Positions 14,423 through 21,440 of a stretch of 27,614 nt of DNA are shown here, piece by piece. A program made the translations under genes and the position numbers. Origin of the DNA: Microcaldota archaeon (GTDB lineage Archaea; Micrarchaeota; Micrarchaeia; Anstonellales; Bilamarchaeaceae); assembly GCA_030668565.1 (NCBI GenBank), contig DAOVFD010000002.1, forward strand, positions 1 to 27,614, given 5' to 3'. How positions within the stretch are numbered: the first letter of the stretch is position 1; every line of letters starts with the position of its first letter. The notes under the pieces were generated by a model. It did no database searches and had not been told where the DNA came from. It worked only from the letters and a program-made list of their open reading frames with translations.

Positions 14423-14466
14423 TATTTCACCTGTCTAAGAACGTTGATACTGATTAGAAACAATTT

Positions 14467-14493
14467 AAAAAAGAATAGAAAAAAAAGAAAAAA
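14467..14493 (-). terminator. T-rich terminator after the duplicated-motif gene
   Basis: On the minus strand three T-runs of six to eight bases, separated by C or TATTC, follow within ten bases of the stop codon at 14500. This is a strong hairpin-free archaeal termination signal, and it also separates the gene from the S6e promoter. Confidence 0.6.
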
Positions 14494-14499
14494 GGCAAA

Positions 14500-14715
14500 T
14501 TATGCGTTTTTGAGTCTTGCCCTGTAGACGTACCCGTCTTTTCCTACATAGTACATGAATCCTTTCTCTTTCTTGATTTTCTCGTTCCCTATTTTCTTTT
14601 TCCTTCCCCTCTTGTTGTGCTTCATGGGGGCTGCCCAGACGAATCCGTCCTTGCCTACATAATAAAGATATCCGCCCTCCCGGGTTATTCTTTCAGTTCC
14701 GATTTTTTGTCCCAT
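14500..14715 (-). CDS. Small basic protein with a duplicated YYVGKDG motif
   Basis: The 71-residue product consists of two copies of one unit: KIGTERITREGGYLYYVGKD then G-F-V-W-A-A, and KIGNEKIKKEKGFMYYVGKD then G-Y-V-Y-R-A. The units are joined by PMKHNKRGRKK. Each unit is predicted as two or three beta strands with a YYVGKDG turn; the whole is strongly basic. I recall similar small proteins from DPANN-type archaea but know of no function; nucleic-acid binding is inferred from charge only. GGTGAA lies just before the ATG. The upstream leader contains a short hairpin. The gene is preceded by TTTTATAAATT and followed by a T-rich terminator, so it is a single-gene transcript. Confidence 0.8.
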   Translation of the reverse strand: MGQKIGTERITREGGYLYYVGKDGFVWAAPMKHNKRGRKKKIGNEKIKKEKGFMYYVGKDGYVYRARLKNA

Positions 14716-14752
14716 TCATTTCACCTTCAAAAATAGCCAATACAGGCTTTTC

Positions 14753-14770
14753 TGCCACGACGAGGTGGCA
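14753..14770 (-). promoter_or_regulatory. Hairpin in the 5' leader of the YYVGKDG gene
   Basis: TGCCAC and GTGGCA form a 6-bp stem around a 6-base loop. The stem lies between the likely TATA box (minus strand TTTTATAAATT near 14790-14800) and the start codon at 14715, near the expected transcript start. Confidence 0.35.
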
Positions 14771-14857
14771 CTCCTATTTACTGAGAGAGAATTTATAAAA
14801 CTATCGAGAGAGGCACCGTCGTTGGACAATTGCCGTTTTTCCGTGTTTCACCGAAAA

Positions 14858-14932
14858 GTTTATAAACCTCGTCCCCTCCTAATAATAAACCAACTTTTAT
14901 AAAAGTTACTGTTAGTTTCGAGGTGGGGAGGT
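14858..14932 (+). promoter_or_regulatory. Tandem palindromic TATA elements and ribosome binding site of tfb
   Basis: GTTTATAAAC at 14858-14867 and AACTTTTATAAAAGTT at 14892-14907 are perfect palindromes of 10 and 16 bases, each with a TATA core, 25-35 bases apart. AGGTGGGGAGGT at 14921-14932 is a strong ribosome binding site. The nearer element would start transcription close to the ribosome binding site; the farther one about 34 bases earlier. Confidence 0.5.
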
Positions 14933-14937
14933 AAAAA

Positions 14938-15852
14938 ATGTCGACTACAACAAAAAAATGTCCGGAATGCAAGAGCAAAAGGCTAATCAGGGATTATGAA
15001 CGTGGAGAGCTCATCTGCGCAGAGTGCGGTCTTATTATAGCCGAAAATATACAGGACCCGGGTCCGGAGTGGAGGGCCTTTGATGCCGAGCAGAAGGAAA
15101 AGAAGGCAAGGGGTGGAGCTCCGATAAAATACATGAGACCGAACAAGGGTCTTGTAACTGAAATAGACCAGTATAACAGGGATATCAGGGGAGGAAAAAT
15201 TTCCCCTAAAAAGCAGGCCCAGCTTTACAGGATGAGGAAATGGCACAAGAGGGCATCAGTTTCAACGTCGATGGAAAGAAACCTTATCATTGCACTTACT
15301 GAACTTGACAGGGTTGCATCGTCTTTGGGTCTTCCGGAAAACATAAAGGAGAGCGCGGCTCTTTTGTACAGGAGAGCCGTCAAGGAAGAGCTCATACGCG
15401 GCCGTCTTATTGAAAGTGTTGTCTCTGCGGTAATATATGCAATATGCAGGATGCAGGGAATTCCGAGAACTCTTGACGAGATTTCAAGAGCATCAGGAAT
15501 AGAGAAAAAGGAAATTGGAAGGGCATACAGATTCATTAAGGCGGAACTTGGTATCAACGTCCCGCTTACAGACCCGTCCCAGTACGTTCCGAAATTTGCC
15601 GCTGCATTGAGACTCGGTGGAGATGTTCAGGAGGATTCAGTCAAGCTCATAAAGAAGGCCCTGAGAAAAGGGTTGATTTCAGGAAGAGGACCGACGGGTG
15701 TTGCTGCCGCAGCACTTTACATAGCTTCTGCAATGCATGGCGTAAAGAAAACACAGAAAGAAGTTGCCGATGTTGCGGGAGTTACTGAGGTAACGATAAG
15801 AAACAGGTACAGGGAACTCAAGAAAGAGCTTGGTTTGAAAGTAAATCTTTAG
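14938..15852 (+). CDS. tfb: Transcription initiation factor TFB
   Basis: The 304-residue product is the archaeal TFIIB homologue, which bridges TBP-TATA and RNA polymerase. It has an N-terminal zinc ribbon with C8, C11, C27 and C30 (CPECKSKRLIRDYERGELIC then AECG), and a B-reader/linker segment DPGPEWRAFDAEQKEKKARGG. Two cyclin repeats follow: the first from about residue 110 (ALTELDRVASSLGLPENIKE), the second from about 205 (PSQYVPKFAAALRLGGDVQE). A helix-turn-helix end reads KKTQKEVADVAGVTEVTIRN, which contacts the BRE. Length is typical. It is followed by the clamp-loader small subunit after 16 bases, so the two may share a transcript. Confidence 0.96.
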   Translation: MSTTTKKCPECKSKRLIRDYERGELICAECGLIIAENIQDPGPEWRAFDAEQKEKKARGGAPIKYMRPNKGLVTEIDQYNRDIRGGKISPKKQAQLYRMRKWHKRASVSTSMERNLIIALTELDRVASSLGLPENIKESAALLYRRAVKEELIRGRLIESVVSAVIYAICRMQGIPRTLDEISRASGIEKKEIGRAYRFIKAELGINVPLTDPSQYVPKFAAALRLGGDVQEDSVKLIKKALRKGLISGRGPTGVAAAALYIASAMHGVKKTQKEVADVAGVTEVTIRNRYRELKKELGLKVNL

Positions 15853-15868
15853 TTTTTCCGGTGTTCTG

Positions 15869-16840
15869 ATGGAAAAAACAGACATTCTTCCATGGACAGA
15901 AAAGTACAGACCGTCCAGGCTAAACGAAGTTATAGGGCAGAGTAATTCTGTCCATTCCCTGAAGGCTTTTGTGAAATCCAGGAACATGCCGAATCTTCTT
16001 TTTGCTGGTCCTCCCGGAGTGGGAAAAACAACGTGCGCCCTTGCGCTTGCACACGAACTTTTCGGAAAGAACATGGCAGGAAATTTCATCGAACTGAATG
16101 CAAGCGATGAAAGGGGAATAGACGTAGTGAGGGGGAGGATAAAGGATTTTGCAAGGACCGTTTCGCTGGGAGGTGCTCCATTCAAGCTTGTTTTTCTTGA
16201 TGAAAGCGATGCCCTTACTTCTGATGCGCAGCAGGCATTAAGAAGGACCATGGAAACCTATTCGAGGGCAACAAGATTCATCTTATCTGCAAATTATTCC
16301 TCAAAAATAATAGAGCCAATACAGAGCAGGTGCGCGATATTCAGGTTCCTTCAGCTTGGGGAAAAGGATGTCAGGAAAGAACTGGAGCGCATAGCAAAAG
16401 AGGAAAAATTAAAAGTGGACGACGATGCATACCGGGCCGTTTTCTACGTATGCGATGGCGATATGAGAAAGGGAGTAAACGTTCTTCATGGTTGCGCGAT
16501 GCACAGCAGCCATATAACCGCAGACCTTGTCCACAAGATAAGCAGCAGGGCAAAGCCGAAAGAGGTCCAGGAAATGGTGAAATGCGCTCTTGAAGGCGAT
16601 TTCGTAAAAGCAAGGGAAAACCTGGACAGGCTCATGATTCATTATGGTCTGAGTGGCGAGGATGTCATTTTCCAGATTTACAGGGAAATCCCGAATCTCG
16701 ATGTTCCTGAAAAAAACAAGGTATTTCTGATAGACAAGGTCGGCGAATACAATTTCAGGCTTGTGCAGGGTGCGAATGAAAGGATACAGATGGAAGCGCT
16801 TCTTGCACAGTTTACACTCGCAGGAAAGGAGATAAAATGA
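15869..16840 (+). CDS. rfcS: Replication factor C small subunit (clamp loader)
   Basis: This 323-residue AAA+ ATPase loads the PCNA sliding clamp with RFC-large. Motifs are WTEKYRPSRLNEVIGQ (RFC box II region), Walker A GPPGVGKT (47-54), NASDERGIDVVR, Walker B VFLDESDALTSDAQQALRR (DESD, where DEAD is commoner), sensor 1 FILSANY, and the arginine-finger motif SRC at 153-155. A lid with YVCDGDMRKGVNVLHG and the C-terminal collar helices complete the family length. GGTG lies upstream of the ATG. No large subunit is in the window. Its stop codon overlaps the next gene's ATG (ATGA). Confidence 0.95.
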   Translation: MEKTDILPWTEKYRPSRLNEVIGQSNSVHSLKAFVKSRNMPNLLFAGPPGVGKTTCALALAHELFGKNMAGNFIELNASDERGIDVVRGRIKDFARTVSLGGAPFKLVFLDESDALTSDAQQALRRTMETYSRATRFILSANYSSKIIEPIQSRCAIFRFLQLGEKDVRKELERIAKEEKLKVDDDAYRAVFYVCDGDMRKGVNVLHGCAMHSSHITADLVHKISSRAKPKEVQEMVKCALEGDFVKARENLDRLMIHYGLSGEDVIFQIYREIPNLDVPEKNKVFLIDKVGEYNFRLVQGANERIQMEALLAQFTLAGKEIK

Positions 16841-17445
16841 GACTGGTTCTTTGCATTCTGCTGGTTCTTTCGGTTTCGATGGCTGCGGAAACAGAGCTTG
16901 CTATTTTTGAGCAGAGGGATTTGGGAGTGGAATACCATGATGAATTTGATGCTCTTTACATAACAATGGACTGCGAAGAGGAATTAATGACTATTTATGT
17001 CAAAAGCGATGGAGAACCAGTTACAGGAGCAATGGTGCGCCTTATATATATTGATTATTCTGTTCCTCTTTTGGCTGCGGGACCTACGGATGTTGACGGA
17101 AAATTCACATACAAGCTTATCGGGGAAAGGGATTTCATGACAGGTCTTTTCCTTGTTGTTGTCGAAAAAGAGGGGTATAAGAACAAGGAAGCTCATTTTG
17201 ATATCGCGCGCTGCATAGGTGCAGAGGAAGGTGAAGAGGAAGAAATCCCCCCGCCCGCTGAAGAGGAGCCTGAAGAGGAATTACCTCCGCCGCCCCCATC
17301 TGAAGAAGAGCAACTGCCTGCTGAAAACAAAACCAACGTGACAGAAAATGTTACCGGAGAACCTGAAGAGGAAGTTACAGATTACATATGCATTCCTCCC
17401 GCGATTCTTTTGCTTTTCTCTTTTTTATCGCTGATCAAACAATAA
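16837..17445 (+). CDS. Membrane-anchored surface protein, C-terminal anchor
   Basis: A 202-residue exported protein. Residues 1-18 are a signal peptide (MRLVLCILLVLSVSMAAE). About 50-125 form a small beta-sandwich, with SDGEPVTGAMVRLIY, TDVDGKFTYKLI and FLVVVEKEGYKNKEAHF, like the carboxypeptidase-regulatory/transthyretin-like modules common on archaeal surfaces. Residues 128-180 are an acidic, proline-rich stalk with two Asn-x-Thr sites (NVT), which could be glycosylated. The C-terminal helix ICIPPAILLLFSFLSLIKQ is the membrane anchor. Two cysteines (DCEEE and RCIGAE) may form a disulfide. It overlaps rfcS by four bases, an odd partner for a replication gene; translational coupling is likely. 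Confidence 0.8.
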   Translation: MRLVLCILLVLSVSMAAETELAIFEQRDLGVEYHDEFDALYITMDCEEELMTIYVKSDGEPVTGAMVRLIYIDYSVPLLAAGPTDVDGKFTYKLIGERDFMTGLFLVVVEKEGYKNKEAHFDIARCIGAEEGEEEEIPPPAEEEPEEELPPPPPSEEEQLPAENKTNVTENVTGEPEEEVTDYICIPPAILLLFSFLSLIKQ

Positions 17446-17490
17446 GTTTATAGATTTCACTTGCAATACAAATCCAGACAGGTGAATTTT
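17444..17490 (+). promoter_or_regulatory. Promoter of the KaiC/Rad55-like gene
   Basis: AGTTTATAGA at 17444-17453 overlaps the stop codon of the surface-protein gene and lies 38-47 bases before the ATG at 17491. GGTGA five bases before that ATG is the ribosome binding site and fixes this start over the in-frame TTG at 17461. Confidence 0.45.
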
Positions 17491-18177
17491 ATGGAGAGAG
17501 TTAAAACGGGAATTACAGGACTCGATGAAATGCTCAATGGTGGAATACCTGCAAGAAGACACGTTGCACTTTATGGAGGACCTGGTTCTGGTAAAACATC
17601 TTTCGGATTTGAATTTCTTTACAAGGGAGCGAAGATGAAGGAAAACGGCGTCTACGTAACCCTTGAGGAGACTGAGGAGGACATAGTTGAAAACATGAAA
17701 ACCACGTTTCCGATGTTCACCGATGTAAACAAACTTATTGACGAGAAGAAACTCAACATAGTAAAGCCCGATAAGCTTGAGCTGGAGGAGGTCGCGAACA
17801 TAATTGAGGTGCAGATAACCGAGAACGATGTGAAAAGAGCGGTAATTGATTCAGCCACAATGATAAAACTGGCTTTCAAAAGCGAAATAGAATACAGGCA
17901 GACGCTTTTCGAATTCCTTTCGCTTCTCAGGAATCTTGACTGTACCTCAATAACAACGCTTGAAGCCACGTCACCCATGAAATCCGAAATAAAATTTGAT
18001 ATAGAGCATTTCGTTATGGATGGAATAATCAACCTTTACAATCTCGACAGGGAGGACAGGAGAATACGGGCACTGGAGGTATTCAAGATGAGGGGGACCA
18101 ACCACTCGAGGGACCTGGTGCCCTTCAAAGTGACACCATCAGGTATAAAGGTTTATGTTGGTGAAAAAGTTTTCTGA
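17491..18177 (+). CDS. KaiC/Rad55-like RecA-superfamily ATPase
   Basis: The 228-residue product is a single RecA-type ATPase domain of the KaiC/GvpD/RAD55-like group widespread in archaea. It opens MERVKTGITGLDEMLNGGIP, the family's signature start. Walker A GGPGSGKT spans 29-36. A catalytic glutamate pair lies in GVYVTLEETEED (about E59-E60), and Walker B is AVIDSAT. A C-terminal part reads RALEVFKMRGTNHSRDLVPF, typical of the family, where the conserved K-M-R-G-T-x-H motif meets the nucleotide of the neighbouring subunit. It probably forms hexamers. Cellular role is not deducible; SepF follows 64 bases downstream behind its own TATA-like element, so co-expression is uncertain. Confidence 0.85.
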   Translation: MERVKTGITGLDEMLNGGIPARRHVALYGGPGSGKTSFGFEFLYKGAKMKENGVYVTLEETEEDIVENMKTTFPMFTDVNKLIDEKKLNIVKPDKLELEEVANIIEVQITENDVKRAVIDSATMIKLAFKSEIEYRQTLFEFLSLLRNLDCTSITTLEATSPMKSEIKFDIEHFVMDGIINLYNLDREDRRIRALEVFKMRGTNHSRDLVPFKVTPSGIKVYVGEKVF

Positions 18178-18187
18178 GACAGAAAGG

Positions 18188-18241
18188 TATTTAATAATTA
18201 AAGTAATTATGCTACCATAAATGTTTAATGAAGGTGACCTT
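18188..18241 (+). promoter_or_regulatory. Promoter and ribosome binding site of sepF
   Basis: TATTTAATAA at 18188-18197 is a TATA candidate. GGTGA at about 18233-18237 precedes the ATG at 18242. An earlier in-frame ATG at 18221 lies at the expected transcript start and lacks a ribosome binding site. Confidence 0.45.
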
Positions 18242-18616
18242 ATGGGACTGTTTGATAAGATTTTCGGAAAAACTGAAAAAGGCGAGGCTCCTGATCTCGA
18301 AGAAATTATGGAATCTGAAGGTGACGTTGTAAATCCCCCAGCTGACTTCTATGTCAAGAGGATAGACCTTAGAAACGAAGGGGACGGCGACATGGCGATA
18401 AAGGAACTCACGGAGAAGAACATAATCATACTCAACGTATTCCCATTGTCAAAACAGCCCAACAGGCTGAAAGGAATAATCACAAAACTCAAGAACCATT
18501 CGACCAAGACAAACGGTGACATTGCACTTCTTTCACAGAACAGCATTCTGCTTACTCCTTCAAACGTAAAAATCGTAAAAACAAAGAAGAAGCCCAAGGG
18601 AACAGTTATTTCCTGA
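18242..18616 (+). CDS. sepF: SepF-like cell division protein
   Basis: A 124-residue protein from the ATG at 18242 (GGTGA just upstream). MGLFDKIFGK is a short amphipathic helix, which in SepF anchors the protein to the membrane. An acidic linker follows, and then the SepF core: FYVKRIDLRNEGD, IKELTEKNIIILNVFPLSKQ, RLKGIITKLKNHSTKTNGDIALLSQNSILLTPSNVKIVK. In archaea SepF ties FtsZ to the membrane at mid-cell. FtsZ is not in this window. The upstream KaiC-like ATPase and the convergent condensin subunit ScpA make this a division and segregation neighbourhood. The 3' end meets scpA at a shared hairpin. Confidence 0.88.
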   Translation: MGLFDKIFGKTEKGEAPDLEEIMESEGDVVNPPADFYVKRIDLRNEGDGDMAIKELTEKNIIILNVFPLSKQPNRLKGIITKLKNHSTKTNGDIALLSQNSILLTPSNVKIVKTKKKPKGTVIS

Positions 18617-18633
18617 CTTCCGTTAAACGGAAG
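18617..18633. terminator. Hairpin between convergent sepF and scpA
   Basis: CTTCCGT TAA ACGGAAG is a perfect 7-bp stem with a 3-base loop. It begins at the base after the sepF stop codon and covers the scpA stop codon (18623-18625). It could stop or protect transcripts from both sides; no T-run follows directly, so function is uncertain. Confidence 0.4.
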
Positions 18634-19360
18634 GTTTTGAACCAGAGCTCAAACTGATTTCCATCTTCATTTTTTCCTTTTCCCTGTCAAGCAGAAATAT
18701 GAATATCTCACCGAACATCTTATCCTGTTTTATGTTTATTTTTTTGGTCTGAACCAGATGCAGGATTGAAATAAGGGTATATATTATCTCAGTACTGTCG
18801 CTGTTTTTAAGAACTCTTGAAAAAAGGGACCATCCGCTTTCATCGCTGCTGTCCCTGATTCTTTCCAGCACCTCGTCCATCTTTTTTTCAATGTTCTCCT
18901 CCGATATTACGAAGTCTATTGTTTCGCTTATTGACCCTCTTGGTATTCTCTCCCTGTCAGCATCCTCGTATTTTATTACTTTTTCCATTTCCCCCATCAG
19001 TTCATCAAGGGTAATCTGTCTTTTCGGTGGTATTCTGGAGACCAGCGTCAACTGCGGTATTTCTTCAATATCCCCAACCGGCTCTTCAACAGGGTAAGCC
19101 TCTATGACAGGCTCCTCCATCGTAAGATACGTGAGGTATTCACTTTTGTATTTCAGAAGGATTGCCGCTGCAAGTATTATGTTCGCCTGTACAGCCAAAT
19201 CCAGTTTTTCCATCTCCCTGACTTTTTTCATGAAACTGTCGGCTATCAGCGCAATGTCAATATCCCAGGGGTCTATTTTATTCCGGTCAATCAGCTCGAG
19301 AAGCATCTGTTTCCAGGTGGGTTTCTCTACTATACTATGAATATCGAACTGGGAGGCCAT
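18623..19360 (-). CDS. scpA: Segregation and condensation protein ScpA (kleisin)
   Basis: The 245-residue product is the kleisin subunit that bridges the SMC heads in prokaryotic condensin. The N-terminal signature is WKQMLLELIDRNKIDPWDIDIALIADSF (residues 16-43), followed by helical EKLDLAVQANIILAAAILLKYKSEYL. An acidic variable middle with EEPVIEAYPVEEPVGDIEEIP comes next. The C-terminal winged helix has STEIIYTLISILHLVQTKKINIKQDKMFGEIFI, which docks on the SMC head. SMC and ScpB are not in the window. The probable TATA box lies over the end of the upstream propeller gene. Confidence 0.9.
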   Translation of the reverse strand: MASQFDIHSIVEKPTWKQMLLELIDRNKIDPWDIDIALIADSFMKKVREMEKLDLAVQANIILAAAILLKYKSEYLTYLTMEEPVIEAYPVEEPVGDIEEIPQLTLVSRIPPKRQITLDELMGEMEKVIKYEDADRERIPRGSISETIDFVISEENIEKKMDEVLERIRDSSDESGWSLFSRVLKNSDSTEIIYTLISILHLVQTKKINIKQDKMFGEIFIFLLDREKEKMKMEISLSSGSKPSV

Positions 19361-19381
19361 AAGGCCCTTACCCGGTTTATC

Positions 19382-19391
19382 TTTATATATC
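19382..19391 (-). promoter_or_regulatory. TATA box of scpA inside the end of its upstream neighbour
   Basis: GATATATAAA on the minus strand overlaps the last codons and the stop of the beta-propeller gene, 22-31 bases before the scpA ATG at 19360. This predicts a leaderless or very short-leader scpA mRNA independent of the propeller gene. Confidence 0.4.
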
Positions 19392-21311
19392 TTTCACCCC
19401 GTTGGGAAGCTCTATGGAGGCAACCAAATCAAGTCCGTCAAGCGAATTCGCCTGCACCCTGTTTTCCGAAACAGTATACAACATGTCATCAATGTAGAGG
19501 GAGCGCTTTATCGCATATCCGTAGTCATAGTAGTAATAGCCATATTTGTCAAATGCATCTTCATCATCAATATGCGTTACCGTTCCTTTCAACTCAAATC
19601 CGTCTTCAACAGTAAGATCGTATACGTATGCCCCCTGGAATACATAATCCCCGTATGCATTGTCAGATACATACTCGCCATACTGCTCTTCATCTATTTC
19701 CGCCAGAAGAACAGGAATCACAAGCAGGTTCCTGTCATGGTCGTAAAGGAATGCCTTGTGGTCATGGAGCGCATAGGAGTCCGTTCCCCTGTCACCTATT
19801 ACAACCTTATGAAGTTCTTTCGGCTTTGAAACATCCGAAACATCGAACACTGCCATTTTAATTCCCTGATGCCATGCAAAGTTTCCTTCCTCTGCTTCAA
19901 CGGTATGTTTTCCAATCCCGATTATGTGGTTCTCATCAAGCGGATGTAAATAATCCGAATATCCCGGTATCTTCAGCTTTCCAAGAACCTCCGGATTCTC
20001 TTGGTCGTTCAAATCAATCACAAAAAGCGGGTCAATTTTCCTGAAAGTAACCAGGTAGGCTTTTTTGCCCATGAATCTTGCCGAGTAAATCCTTTCGCCC
20101 GGTGCAAGGTCCTCAAGCTCTCCTGCCATTTCCAAATCCTCATCAAACGTGTAGATATTGTTCATTGAAGTGCTTTCTCCATACCTTGAAACGTGTCCTT
20201 TCGTAGTCGCTATCCTGAAATATCCATCATACTCATCCATTGAAAACTGGTTAAGGATTGTTCCCGGAGCTTCCATTGAACCAAGGTAATCTATTTCCTG
20301 CCCGTCAAGAGAAAACTTGTGCACTATTGTTTTTTCAGTGCTTTCATATCCCCCCAGAACTTCATCAACCAATGGCATCGGCCCGTAATCGTAGTCAACC
20401 TCTGCCACGTAAAGATTGTGCTGCGATGCATAAATGTTCTCTCCTGATGCGACAATCACTTCCTTTGTTATCTCCGCATCAACGTCCTCCATTGAAATTG
20501 CACCTATTATTACAAAGCTTCTTGCATCAACAGGAGGAAGATAACCAACATCTGCGCAGCTTGCAATCTGTTCGTATTCTTTATCCCCCCCAGCACTGTC
20601 CCTGTAAACCGGAACTATTTCAACAGGGTTTTCAGGAATGTAGTACTGGTATTTCCTCAGTACAAAATATGCAGTTGAATCTATTTTCCTTGAAGAAAGG
20701 TAATCCCCTTCAAATTCAACTTCCCTTACAATTTCAGGTTCTTCCCTGTCCGAAACATCAATAATCTGTATTGCTGTGGTATCGCCTCGCGGATAGTAAT
20801 AATCATAGGCAATTTCCTCTTCATATCCATACTGATAATATTCCTGTCCGAAAACAAGAACAGTGTCTCCGTCTATGAACATTTCAATCGGATATACGTT
20901 TCCAAGTTCCAGAGATGAAAGAAGTTCCGTAGCAGGATAAGCTTCTATTATATGTAATTTATTATTTGATATAACGTAAATGTATTTTCCATCCGTTTTT
21001 ACAATGTCAGCTTCATCAACTCCTTCAACCTGCACGTTCGTTTCAGAATAATCCGGAGCTGATTCATAGTTTGTACTTTTTGCCATTCCTCCTGCATCCG
21101 CAGTTGCCATCATCGGCATTGCAAGCTCTTCCATGCCCCAATAACCCCCCCGGTTTCCACTCTTTTCAAATTCGGCGGCTATCGCACTGCATGATGAAAA
21201 TTTCGGAATATTGTCAGCGACTTTTGCTTCGCCACCATTTCCTTCTTCCGGCTGAACACAACCCGCAAAAAACATCAAAGCCAAAACTCCAAACAGAATC
21301 CCAAATTTCAT
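19383..21311 (-). CDS. Secreted beta-propeller domain lipoprotein
   Basis: The 642-residue product has a signal peptide with lipobox FFAGC (cysteine at residue 18) and a short acidic linker. A large domain then begins with NVQVEGVDEADIVKTDGKYIYVISNNKLHIIEAYP, the signature of the Beta_propel family of secreted proteins in archaea and bacteria. Repeated strands such as IQIIDVSDREEPEIVREVEF, FVIDLNDQENPEVLGKLKIPGY and MAVFDVSDVSKPKELHKVVIGD are propeller blades. It has many Tyr/Asp/Glu residues and few cysteines. It is probably anchored outside the membrane, role unknown (binding or scaffold). GGTGAT precedes the ATG, and minus-strand ATTTATAA at 21344-21351 is the TATA candidate. Confidence 0.85.
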   Translation of the reverse strand: MKFGILFGVLALMFFAGCVQPEEGNGGEAKVADNIPKFSSCSAIAAEFEKSGNRGGYWGMEELAMPMMATADAGGMAKSTNYESAPDYSETNVQVEGVDEADIVKTDGKYIYVISNNKLHIIEAYPATELLSSLELGNVYPIEMFIDGDTVLVFGQEYYQYGYEEEIAYDYYYPRGDTTAIQIIDVSDREEPEIVREVEFEGDYLSSRKIDSTAYFVLRKYQYYIPENPVEIVPVYRDSAGGDKEYEQIASCADVGYLPPVDARSFVIIGAISMEDVDAEITKEVIVASGENIYASQHNLYVAEVDYDYGPMPLVDEVLGGYESTEKTIVHKFSLDGQEIDYLGSMEAPGTILNQFSMDEYDGYFRIATTKGHVSRYGESTSMNNIYTFDEDLEMAGELEDLAPGERIYSARFMGKKAYLVTFRKIDPLFVIDLNDQENPEVLGKLKIPGYSDYLHPLDENHIIGIGKHTVEAEEGNFAWHQGIKMAVFDVSDVSKPKELHKVVIGDRGTDSYALHDHKAFLYDHDRNLLVIPVLLAEIDEEQYGEYVSDNAYGDYVFQGAYVYDLTVEDGFELKGTVTHIDDEDAFDKYGYYYYDYGYAIKRSLYIDDMLYTVSENRVQANSLDGLDLVASIELPNGVKDI

Positions 21312-21398
21312 TTACATCACCAGTCAGGATTAGGAATCTGCAGTTATAAATTGGGTTTGATTTTGTAAGGTAAAAACCTGACAACCTGAGCGCAATGG

Positions 21399-21436
21399 TT
21401 TTAAATCCAAATTTGCATATTCCAGATAAGAGGTAA
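21399..21436 (+). promoter_or_regulatory. Promoter and ribosome binding site of the CBS gene
   Basis: TTTTAAAT at 21399-21406 is a TATA candidate 35-42 bases before the ATG at 21441, and AGAGGTAAT at 21428-21436 is the ribosome binding site. Confidence 0.45.
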
Positions 21437-21440
21437 TCTT

